A DNA stretch of 39,028 nt, taken from contig WGMS01000034.1 of NCBI GenBank assembly GCA_016124935.1, positions 1 to 39,028 on the forward strand. The letters run 5' to 3'. The stretch is from a bacterium. GTDB lineage: Bacteria; Cyanobacteriota; Vampirovibrionia; Obscuribacterales; Obscuribacteraceae. Below are positions 25,413-35,700 of the stretch, piece after piece (position 1 is the first letter of the stretch; every line of letters begins with the position of its first letter). Under the pieces are notes generated by a model. It was not told the DNA's origin. It made no database searches and saw nothing but the letters and a program-made list of their open reading frames with translations. Position numbers and translations under genes: made by a program.

Positions 25413-28400
25413 ATGGCCGATCAAGGTGGCTTTAACTTCTCAGATACCAACGCCAGCGCCAACGCGAAAGTTGATTCTGCAAGCGAAAAGTTCAATTCGC
25501 CCGAAGGGCAGCTCAAAGATGCAAGAACGCCCCACGACGCAGGCACCGTAAGCGAATCGGTCAGCAACAAATTCAGGGCGGAAGCCGGTCTTACCTCCTT
25601 CGACTCCGGCAGAAGTTCTCCGTCGGATTTTCGAGAATTCCGAGAATCAATCAGATCTAGCAGCGGTGTCGGTTCCGTTGAGACTAGATTGACCACGTTC
25701 CAGACCGAAGCAGGTGCCCTACGCGGCTTTGAACACTCAGGAAAAGACGCCAATGGTAGAGATACGAGAATGTTCACCAGCGAATCAGGTGAGCGTTTTC
25801 GGGTGGAGCGAGGCGAAGACGGCAGAACAAGCCTGAGAAGCGAAAACAGTGGACAGAGAACCGAGTCCCTCAGAACCCAGTACGAAGTTAAATCTATCAA
25901 CCGCAGCGCCGCCGAAGTAGGTCCGGCAAGGGTGCACAGAGCAGGCGAGCCGGTAGACATTTCATCCAGCGAATATTCCGCTCGGGCTCGAGAGACTCGA
26001 GCCGCTGTAGAACAACAGCTTCAAGGAGTACGCCCCGGCGTAAGACCGGTGGAGCAGCCCCAGGGAGAGAGTACCCGCAACCGGCGCGATGGCATGTCCG
26101 TCGAAGACCCATCCGCAAGACCGCCTCGCGAAGGCGGCCGCATGACACCCGGCGAGGTTCTTCCCCGGGGGCAGGGACAGGAAGGCAGACCCGACGGCAG
26201 ACCCGATGGCAGACTCGACGGCAGATCTGATGGCAGACCTGACGGCAGACCCGATGGCAGATCTGATGGCAGACCCGACGGCAGACTCGACGGCAGACCT
26301 GACGGCAGACCCGATAGCAGACCCGATGGCAGATCTGATGGCAAACCCGACGGCAGACTCGACGGCAGACCTGACAGCAGACCCGATGGCAGATCTGATG
26401 GCAGGTCCTCTGAAAGCAGACCTGACTTCAGACCTGGAAGGGGAGCGGAAGAACAGCCACCAGGAAGAAGGGGAGAGCCGGTAGAGAGAACTGTTCGGCC
26501 AGGAGCCGAAGGAGACGGACGTCCATTCGATGCAAGAGAATTCAGACGAGCGGTAGAAAGCGTCGACTCCAACCCACAAGACAGGCAAGCCAGAGCTGAG
26601 CTGACCCGTATGATGCGCGAGAATCCGGGCGATTCGTCTAGAGAGGTCAGAGCCATGCAGGCGGATGGAGAGAGAATGCCTGCCCAGGTCGAGCGCTTTG
26701 CCAGAATGGCGGAGGCTCGCAATGCTAGAGGTCCCGGAGATGGCGCCAGTGAGAGGGCTCCAGAACCTGGTGTGACCGCAGATCAGCTCAAGGGGCTCGC
26801 CAGAGCGAGCGGTGCTGAAGCGCCAATTACCTCTCCAGCCGACTTGAAGGCACTTTCTGCCAATCCGGAAGCGCTTCGAGAGCTTATGCAGAATCCGGAA
26901 ACCAGAAAGATGATGCAATCTGTCCTGGGTAGAGAAGGCAATCTCGACAATCTCACAAAGCAACTGGGTCTCGATGCCAACGATCCCAGAACCGCCAAAT
27001 TCTTTCAAGAGCTGGGCAACCGTTTGCAGGCTCTGAAGCCGGGAGATCTGCAGTCCGGGAACATGAAATTGCAGGATGTCTTGAAAGGACTGGATCCGCA
27101 GAGTTCTAAAGCCCTGGAGAATTACCTGACCCATGGTATCGGCAAAACAGGAGAACTGCGGCTCTCCCAGGTAGATCAGCTTAGACTCAATACCTTGCGC
27201 GGCATGCTCGAAGGTCAGGGCTCTATGCAGCGCCCCACTGATTTAGCTCAACTGTTGAACACCCTTAAAACCAGACCTCTCAATCTGGACCAGCCCACCG
27301 CAAACGCTTTTGGTCAAAATCTCAGAGAGCTCGGACTACAATTGAAAGGGTCAGAGATGAGCCCCGCAATGCGCTTGCAGGATATTATTAATCGAAGCCC
27401 CGATGCCAATTCTATCAGGAATCCCCTTGGCACCACCGGCAATGACTTTATAGCCCGACTGAATGGTCCCCAGGAGCAAATGATCAGAACTCTGCTGGAC
27501 AACAGCGGCAAGCTCGCCAACCTAATAGAATCCGGTCAGTTGAATATCAAAGCAGGCGATATCACTGGCGGTACCGGCATGAGAATGGATATTAGAAATC
27601 CCATGCTTTCGGATGTTATGACAAGGCTGCCTCAGTCAATGAGAGGCGACAGCTTTGTGGTAAGAGGTGATATCACGGGCATCATTGGGACGCAAGCGGC
27701 AGTGGCAGCAATGGATACGGGAATGGGAGCGATGAGAGCCGGTGGTTTTGCCCAGGCAGCTGACTATATGAACACCGCAGGCAGGTCCGATATCCCACAG
27801 AGCAATATCAACCCCTATGAAATCCTCTCTGGCAAGCCTATAGATCCGGTGAGCGGACTGCCATACGATCCTTACACCGGCAAATTGTTGGATCCGACCA
27901 CCGGCAGAGTAGTGGGCTCGGTCAGACCCGGAGATCTGACGACAAAACCCGGAGAAAAGACTGAAGAATCTAAACGAGAGTTAGAGAACAAAGACGCAGA
28001 ACTGGAAGAAGCAGCTCAGCGTAAACGCAGAATGATGATGTTGATGCTTCAAGCTCAAAAGCTGAGAGAGCAAAAAGAGAAAGAGCTTCGGGAGAAAGAA
28101 TTGAAGGAGCAGAAGCGGCAACAAGACGACAAGAAACGCACCAAATATATAGTCAAATACGGTGACACACTCGAATCTATCGCTCAGAAAGAGCTTCGAA
28201 ACATTCGCTTTTCAGCCCTCATATACGATATCAACAAAAAAATCATTCCAGTAGTCCAGGAAGAAGGAAAGAATGTAGTAAAACTGAGGAAAGGCCTTGT
28301 AATATGGCTGCCTTCTCCATTCGAGCAAAGAGAATTCAAAAGCAAAATTGCTGCCGGCGGCGGCACCATGCCAACATCCTCTACTGCCACCGCTGGTGAA

Positions 28401-29438
28401 ACCAACAAATACGCCACTCCGGAAGAGGAACTTGCCGCCAAATTTGGTACCAACTGGTCCGGTTCAGAAAACGCTGAGGGCGATGCTGACGTCAGCGGTC
28501 AGATTCTAGCCGATTCCATAAAAAAATCGGAAGAACGAATAAAGAACATCGAATCCGTATTGGGAGACTTCGACCGACCCCGACCCGGCAAAGCCGGCGC
28601 GTCAGGCGGTAAATATGTAGTCCGGCTGGGCGATACTCTGAAAAGCGTAGCGATGAAGCATCCTCTGGTAAGGGATATTTCCCTCTGGAAACTACTGGCA
28701 GAGGTCAATAATCTGTCCACCGCCACCGACTCCAAAGGAACTCCCAAAGCCTCTTTGACCAGGGGCAGCTCCATAAAAATTCCCAGTCAGAAAGAGATAA
28801 GCGAATACAGGGACAAATTAGGGCTGACCAGGGCATTCGACCCCCAGGCAGCTCGGTTAAATATGGCTGAGGACCAACCCAAGCTCCGCCTCTGCGACGG
28901 TTGCGGTCGGATGTCCGTCGTGGACTCCCCCTGTCCTTGTAGTCACGGTCAGAAAAAAACGATAGCACCAACAAAAATAGAGTCGACTGCTGCGGCCGAA
29001 TCTGGCACACTATCCGGAGATTTTGCCTCCAGCCAGACCTCCAGCCAGAATAAAATCGGTGGAGAAGCGGTGAAAACAGACCGGGAAGAGGAAGCTTCTG
29101 TAGAAATGCCAGGTCTCGATCCCGGTTCGGCCGAAGCTAATCGACCTCTAGAAGTGCTCGAAGACCTCGACTCTATGACCCGTTTGGTCCGTCATGCCCA
29201 GACAGACGAAAGCCCCCTTGTATACGCTATGCAATTGGCGGGAGAATCGGGCTGGCAGACCTTGATAAGCTACGAGATCCGGGAATCGAAGACCTATCGT
29301 CATGACGATTACTCGGCAGAGAAGCGCAAGTCGGTCAAAATCGATTTACCTTCCCGTGCGGCAGAAGAGCTGGCTAAAAACGATATTGTCGGCAACTGGA
29401 AAAACTACAAACGCAAATTTCTGCGGTCCCGCCCGTAG
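25413..29438 (+). CDS. giant low-complexity protein with XDGR repeats and two LysM domains
   Basis: The 1341-residue product begins MADQGGFNFSD without a signal peptide. Order: Ser/Arg/Glu-rich region; 18 tetrapeptide repeats of the type [PLS]DGR (258-331); Arg/Gly/Pro-rich linker; a helical region (about 450-720); a Lys/Glu/Arg coiled coil (about 848-905); LysM1 (about 910-975, YIVKYGDTLESIA); LysM2 (about 1066-1130, YVVRLGDTLKSVA); a CxxC...CxC zinc-ribbon-like stretch (near 1160); and a C-terminal domain (about 1250-1335, GWQTLISYEI...). The last three domains follow the order of the divergent neighbour, so the two are paralogues at their C-termini. The start is firm: ATG 25413 with AGGAGGG upstream. 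Peptidoglycan contact is inferred; the function is unknown. Confidence 0.9.
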   Translation: MADQGGFNFSDTNASANAKVDSASEKFNSPEGQLKDARTPHDAGTVSESVSNKFRAEAGLTSFDSGRSSPSDFREFRESIRSSSGVGSVETRLTTFQTEAGALRGFEHSGKDANGRDTRMFTSESGERFRVERGEDGRTSLRSENSGQRTESLRTQYEVKSINRSAAEVGPARVHRAGEPVDISSSEYSARARETRAAVEQQLQGVRPGVRPVEQPQGESTRNRRDGMSVEDPSARPPREGGRMTPGEVLPRGQGQEGRPDGRPDGRLDGRSDGRPDGRPDGRSDGRPDGRLDGRPDGRPDSRPDGRSDGKPDGRLDGRPDSRPDGRSDGRSSESRPDFRPGRGAEEQPPGRRGEPVERTVRPGAEGDGRPFDAREFRRAVESVDSNPQDRQARAELTRMMRENPGDSSREVRAMQADGERMPAQVERFARMAEARNARGPGDGASERAPEPGVTADQLKGLARASGAEAPITSPADLKALSANPEALRELMQNPETRKMMQSVLGREGNLDNLTKQLGLDANDPRTAKFFQELGNRLQALKPGDLQSGNMKLQDVLKGLDPQSSKALENYLTHGIGKTGELRLSQVDQLRLNTLRGMLEGQGSMQRPTDLAQLLNTLKTRPLNLDQPTANAFGQNLRELGLQLKGSEMSPAMRLQDIINRSPDANSIRNPLGTTGNDFIARLNGPQEQMIRTLLDNSGKLANLIESGQLNIKAGDITGGTGMRMDIRNPMLSDVMTRLPQSMRGDSFVVRGDITGIIGTQAAVAAMDTGMGAMRAGGFAQAADYMNTAGRSDIPQSNINPYEILSGKPIDPVSGLPYDPYTGKLLDPTTGRVVGSVRPGDLTTKPGEKTEESKRELENKDAELEEAAQRKRRMMMLMLQAQKLREQKEKELREKELKEQKRQQDDKKRTKYIVKYGDTLESIAQKELRNIRFSALIYDINKKIIPVVQEEGKNVVKLRKGLVIWLPSPFEQREFKSKIAAGGGTMPTSSTATAGETNKYATPEEELAAKFGTNWSGSENAEGDADVSGQILADSIKKSEERIKNIESVLGDFDRPRPGKAGASGGKYVVRLGDTLKSVAMKHPLVRDISLWKLLAEVNNLSTATDSKGTPKASLTRGSSIKIPSQKEISEYRDKLGLTRAFDPQAARLNMAEDQPKLRLCDGCGRMSVVDSPCPCSHGQKKTIAPTKIESTAAAESGTLSGDFASSQTSSQNKIGGEAVKTDREEEASVEMPGLDPGSAEANRPLEVLEDLDSMTRLVRHAQTDESPLVYAMQLAGESGWQTLISYEIRESKTYRHDDYSAEKRKSVKIDLPSRAAEELAKNDIVGNWKNYKRKFLRSRP
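26184..26405 (+). repeat. 12-base tandem repeats coding for XDGR
   Basis: About 18.5 copies of GGCAGA-CCC-GAC-like units run in frame and give Pro/Leu/Ser-Asp-Gly-Arg tetrapeptides. The order of third-position variants repeats at 60-72 bases, so larger blocks were also duplicated. Such arrays are prone to length change. Confidence 0.9.
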
Positions 29439-29756
29439 ACAAAGATTAAACCAGTATAATTAATATTAAATCTGCCCAGCCAGCAGGCGTTTTTGTTGTC
29501 CAGACAACAGTAAAATCCCTTTAATGTATGTATATTGACAACGGTTCCTGGAGGGCAGAAACCTGACCCTCTGAGCAACCTGGGCAAGATGCCGAAGGCT
29601 GACCACTTTCAAAACCTTACTAACAAAATCGAAAGCCGACAGCGAAAAGCCCAGCACCGCCTGCATACAGCCGAAATGTCCTAGGAAACGTTAGTTATGT
29701 ATATAGTCAGTGCATATAGATACTAGATCTAGATCAAAGCGGTTTTTTTTCACGTT
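29439..29756 (+). promoter_or_regulatory. leader region of the giant gene at 29757
   Basis: No gene is seen in these 318 bases. They hold a hairpin TGTTGT-CCAG-ACAACA (29494-29509), a longer hairpin at 29551-29571 (GAGGGCAG, loop AAAC, CTG, one bulged A, CCCTC) flanked by GGTT/AACC, and a GCC-GAA-GGC turn. The motif CCTTACTAACAAAA (29615-29628) is shared with the 25413 gene. A TTAGTT / TATAGA pair with an 18-base gap (about 29692-29721) could be the promoter. No Shine-Dalgarno sequence is visible before the ATG; a run of eight T residues lies there. Confidence 0.45.
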
Positions 29757-32700
29757 ATGCCGTCTCCCGACAACGCTGGCGAAATAAAGAACGAGCCTAT
29801 TGAAAAACAGGCTCAACCTGAACGCGCCGTCGAGTCCCAGGTCGAGACGAACGCAGCTGAAAAAGGGCTGGCCGAAACTGAAAAACCAGCCGACAGAAAA
29901 GCTGCTTTCGAAACCAATGCCGCTGTGACCGAGTCAGACAAAAAGGTTCTGACCGATTTGCAACTCGTTAATCCTGACGGCACTAAGGTCGATGGAACGG
30001 ACGGTGCTGACAAATCGACCTTCCAGAACGATCCGGTCAAAGGCAGAACGGAGACCGGAGACACCGCTTACCAGAACGATCCTGCCAAAGCAAAAGCCGT
30101 TAGTGATGGCGCATATCAAAACGACCCCACCAGAGTACGCACCGGCGAGGCGGTAGAAACTCAGTTCCAGAACGACCCTGCTAAAGCAAAAGCCGTTAGT
30201 GATGGCGCATATCAGAACGACCCCGCCAGAGTACGCACCGGCGAAGTGGTAGAAGCTCGGTTCCAGAACGATCCGACCGCGAGAACCAGGGGAGATAATC
30301 CTGGTGGAAACACCGACACGACGGGAGGCCTGGTTCAGGAGAACAGTCGCAACGTCAGGATATCGCCGGAGGCTGCCAGCAGAGGAGATGCCGACAGGAT
30401 TGCAGACGCCGGGGGAACAGAGCCGGAAGTCATAGAGAACGGTCAGGGCGAAATTGCGGTCAGAGACTTCCGCGCCATGACCCTCGATATGAGCACCACG
30501 AACAAGGTAGAAACCGCCTACGTAGCGCCAGCCAGCATCGAAACCGATATTGACGGCATCAAAGTACAAACCGGAGAGGCGCGCAGTTCGGTATACGCAA
30601 CCAACTTCCAGGTGAAGGAAGGTGGAGTCTACAACCCCGCCGCTGCTCCAGGGATAGGTGAGCATGCAGTAGGCGAGACTGTCGAGAGCAGCTTGTTCAA
30701 CATGCCATCCTTCGACACGAAGTCTCAAGAAAGATCTGTAGATAGCCAAATTGGACCAGGTGGCATAAGCCACAGTTACGACGGCAAAATCAGTACCGGA
30801 ATCTTCTCCAGCACAGAATTCCAGGCCAAGGAAAATCTGGATGCAAACGGCAGATTAATAGATAGAACCATCACCTACGGAAGCGAAGCGGACCGGGCAG
30901 CTGGCACCAGCACCGGAATCACTGTCAAATTCGCCACCGGAGACGGAACGGAACAAGAGATCCAGGGCGTAGACAAAGTAACCACAAAGTATGACGCCGA
31001 GGCTCAACAGTACGAAACCAAGATTCACACGGTTGACGGCAAAGACTTCATCGCCCAGACTGACGCCAGCGGTAAGGTAACCAGCTTCAGAGAGATCAAA
31101 GGTGTTGAACAAGCCGCAATAGTCTCTCCGCCAGTAATGTCCGCCGAAGCATCAGTGCTGCCCAACGCTCTGATCATGCAAGACAAAGGCGCCGCCGATA
31201 CAGTATATGAAAACGAGAACAAGCAACTCGAGTCCAAGACAGTTTTCGATGACGGCGGCGTTCTTACCCATACAGAGGTTAACGGTGCCAAACGCCTTAC
31301 CGAAGTGACCGACGCAGCCGGACGCAACACAAAATTAGGCTGGAACGAAGATGGCTCTCGTATAGACACAGTCACCACCAACGAAGGAACCTGGAGCCGG
31401 AATCCGGAGAATCCTACCGAGTGGACCAACGAAAAAGGCGAAAAGCGACAGTTCGAGGTCAAGGTCACCAACTCCGATACCGGTGAGCTGACCTACACCA
31501 CCGACGAATCACGCACCACCTGGAAATCGGACGGCGAATTCACAAAAGAGCAATTTGCCGTCAAGGATACTGTGCCTCCGAAATTCGACTCCGACGGTAA
31601 TCGGGTCCAGGAGAAATTCGTCAAATTCAAGGTCGAGAACGATAAATTCGGTGTCGCCAAGAAAGTAGTCGATGATAAAGGTCACGTATACACCCCCGGT
31701 AGTGATGGCTCCAACAAACTGGAAATAAACTCCGAAACCGGCGATGCCACTATCAAAGACGCCATGGGGAACGAGACTACTTTCCGTGTGGACGGAAGCA
31801 GAACCGAAAAGAGCTACAACGGCTCGAGAGCGGAGTATAATCAGAGCGGCAATCTCTCCTCTCTATACAATGAAAAGGGAGAGCTGACCAGCTCTTATCA
31901 TTACACTCGCAATCCCCAGACAGGACTGTTCGAAGTCGACCAGATCTCGAATAAATCAGGGCTCTGGGAGAGATCAAGCGAGAAAGACCAAGCCACCGGT
32001 AGAGATGTATGGACTCTTAACGACACCAATGGCAAACCGAAAGAGACAATTGTAGGTGATGTCGCAGTAAACAGTGAAACAGGCGATCTGAGCATCACCA
32101 CCACCGGCGACCATGGAATCACCAGAACTGAAGTCAGAAAGACCGATGGTAGCAGCATAACCAGCGACAGCGACGGCAATGTCGAAGTCAAAAGACCAGA
32201 CGGTACGGTCTCGCACAAGATAGAAATTCAATATCAGAAAGAGTATGAACTCAACGACGACGGCACTATTAAGACCGATGCCAACGGTAACAAAGTAGCG
32301 AAAACTGATGATCAGGGCAATCCTAAATATAAACTCGATGCTGAAGGTAATCCCATCAAAACTGGCCGAGAGATCGTCACCACCAACACCGGCAGCTACG
32401 AAGTCAACCGTAATAATGAAGATGGATCTACTACATTTAGAGATCTATCTACTAATGCAGACGGCTCCCTCAAAAATCCGGCGATTGTAGAAGGCGACAT
32501 CAGTATAGACAAATACGGTGTAGTGACCATTGACGACCGCACCAACGGTACCTTCACCGAAGTCTTCATGAATGGTGACAGCTACACCATGTTCAATGAT
32601 GGCTCGCTGGTCTGGAAGAATAACGACAATAAAGTCACTGAGGCCATGAATAAGTACGGTGACACAACTTCGTTTAAATATGACAGAGACGGTAAACTGA

Positions 32701-35700
32701 TCGGAATGGATCAGGACGGAGAGTACTGGACGACCTCTGACGGTAAGACCTGGTACGACAGCTTCGACCAACCATCCGAGTTCCGTGTCGAAGTCAAAGA
32801 CAACGGCGACGTTCATAGAATAGATGATTCTACTAACACCACCACAATCGACAGCCTGGCTGACGGTACTCGTTCGATAGTCAGAGACGATGGCTCGAAG
32901 ACCATCTATAACGATGGAAGGTTAATCGCTTCTCAAGATATTAACGGAAACACCTTCGAATATAGCTACGACGACAAAGGACTGGCGTCCATTAAAGGAC
33001 CTGACGGCATGATAGTCCGTCAGGGCGCAGATGTTCCCGGCAGTGAAAATGCCACCATCGCCAAAGATCTCAAGGTCAACTATAAAGGAGACATCTCCTA
33101 TCAGTTGATGGTCAAACAAGAGTTCAAGAACGGTCTCAGCCCCGGCGAATTCGTAACCCAGAACTCGGACGGCACCAGAGCAACCTGGGCAAGCGAACCA
33201 AACGGCAAGGATGCCGTTCCAACTAAGATAGAAAGAACGGTTCCGGATGGTAAAGGCGGCACCAAACAAGTCGAACTCGTAAGAGGCGAAGACGGCAAAT
33301 ACTCATCGCCGGATGGCACCACATATGATTCCGTTCAGTACGACCGCTTCAACGGCTCCCTGGAACTGCTGGATGCCGAAGGCAACAAATCGAAATTCAA
33401 TAGAGACGGCTCTTACTCTCTTGAATTAAGCAACGGCGCCTCCAAAGACTTCGATTCTAATGGCCGCATGACCAAAATGACCGATGCCAAAGGTCAGAAA
33501 TTCACGTTCAAGTATCAGGGTGACGAAACTGTTCCAATCGAAGTGAAAAACTCCGAAGGAACCTGGAAGCGCTCTCTTGATCCAACCGGTCAAGTTGACG
33601 GTAAAGACGTTTATAGCTGGAATAACAAAGACACCGGTTATAAGTTTAATGGTGAAGTCACCACCCAAAATGGTGAGTACTCCTGGAAAGATGAATCGGG
33701 CATCGAGACCACTCAGCTCGAAGATGGCGGACAACTCCACAAGTACAAGAATGGAACAGAGGTCCGCGAGAACTCGGATGGCAAGGTAACCGAGTACAGA
33801 AACCCGATAAGCGGCGAGAATTTATCGGTGGATTACTCCACAGGTAATCCGGTAGTCACTGTCGAGAAGGGCGGAAAGACGGAGGTTATAGAGGGAGTAA
33901 CCGGGCTACAGAAGACCAAAGAAGGTCTCGAAATCTATCGACAAAACGGGCAAGGCAGGGCAGAAACGATACTGCACCATACAAATGGTGCCGAAATCAC
34001 AAAAGTCGGCACGGAGATAACCTCCTATAAATCCAAGGATGGCGTCGAGCTGTCCAAGGAAGCCGGAACAAAAGACGGAAAAGCAATCGACAAGATTGAA
34101 CTTTCGGATACCGGCAAGGCCGTAGTCACATTAGAAGGAGGCGACAAACGCCTCTACAATGACGATGGCTCCAGCACCACATTTGGAAAAGACGGAAGGG
34201 TATCGACTCTTAGCGCTGACGGCAACAAAGAATTCGTCTATCAACTCTCGGAAGCCGATGCTAAAGCCGTATCTCAAGCACTCGAGAAAAACAATTTCAA
34301 TTCAATCTCTGTACGCAATCCGGAATCAATAACCGAGATTGACAGAAAAACAGGAACAGAAATCAACTGGACAAGCAATAAAGACTCAAAAGGTAACACA
34401 GCCTGGACCAACGGTCAGGAGACTTTCAAAGGCAATGTCTCTCTAGATGTGAAGACAGGTAACTCCACCTGGCAGAGGCTCGACAATCAGGGCTTCACCG
34501 AATCGGTCGTGAATAGAAACAACCAGGGTCAGGTCAACTTCGTCACCGACAAACAAGGTGTGACGACTTCCTTCGGCTATGATGCCGAAGGCAAAACCAA
34601 CAGCATTCTGCGCAATGACTTCGGCTGGGACAGCTACCTCATAAAAGGAGAGGACGGCAAGTGGAGGAATCCTCTTGATCAAGCCAATCCATTTAACTGG
34701 GGCAAAGACACGGGTAAAGCCTTCGATCACATGGTGCTCGCCAACGGAGATCAAATAATAACTCCGACATCGACCACCGGAGAAGGTGCTGACGGCAAAC
34801 AACTGGCATCCACCATTATTGAAGCCAACGGCAATCAGAAAACCAGCAACGGTGATGGCAGTGTCTCTTATAAATATGCCAGCGGAGCTCGTGCTGAGCA
34901 CCACGAGTATAAAGCGGGAGAGAACGGCATCACCAAAGTGGATGTCTTCAAAGACGGCACCATCGAGATGACAGGTCCAAACGGCACAAAAATGCGTCAG
35001 AATGCCAACTCGGATCTGGTCACTACCATTGACAAAGATGGTAACGTCACCCAATTCAAAGGCAAGATGACTGTCGGCGAAAACGGCGCAGTCACTGTTA
35101 TCAATGAAGACAACAACACCCAGAGAATGTACCTGAGCGACGGAAGAGAGACATCCGTTTCCCGAGAAGTACAGCTCAGTTACCAGGACGGCACTAAAGT
35201 CACCCAGGGTCCCGACACCGGTGGTCTCAAGTTCGAGAAAGATGGCAAAGAACTCGTCTTGAATGGCGATATCGACATGGACCGAAACGGCAAACCCGTC
35301 GTAAAACTGGATAACCCTGCGGACTACAAGAAACTGGAAGAATTCTTCGGCGAAGACAAAGCCGATATGCCCGTTTCTCAGCAACTTAAGTTCGAAGATG
35401 GATCGACCCTCGCTAAAGGCTCCCGAGACGGGGAACTCACCTACACAGACAAAAACGGAAACAAGACGACCCTTCAGGGCACACTCACCTTCGATGAAAA
35501 CGGTCATGCCGTAACCAACATAAAAGAAGGCTCCGCCAACGAAGCACTTCTTCAGAAGATAGAGGCCGGCGGTAAGACCGAACTCAAATTCGATACCAAC
35601 GGCTCTTTCACCGACGTCAGCTACAAAGCCGTAGATACTATCGCGGTCAAACAGTCTAACGCTCAAGGCAGCGCCAACCAGCCGGTTATCCAGTACACCG

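Noticed and set aside
25962..27134. Long minus-strand frames over the XDGR repeats
   Set aside because: They mirror the 12-base array of the rightward LysM giant, carry no domain and have repeat-derived Ser/Ala/Leu-Pro composition.
29494..29509. TGTTGT-CCAG-ACAACA hairpin as terminator of the 25413 gene
   Set aside because: The T run precedes the hairpin on the plus strand instead of following it, so it does not fit an intrinsic terminator.
29579..29588. CCTGGGCAAG resembles the 3' hallmark of the ZTP (pfl) riboswitch
   Set aside because: The required 5' GGGTCGTG half and its pairing are absent, and the gene is not related to purine or folate metabolism.
29934..30773. 279-codon minus-strand open frame with internal repeats
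   Set aside because: Its repeats are the antisense of the QNDP repeats of the giant gene.
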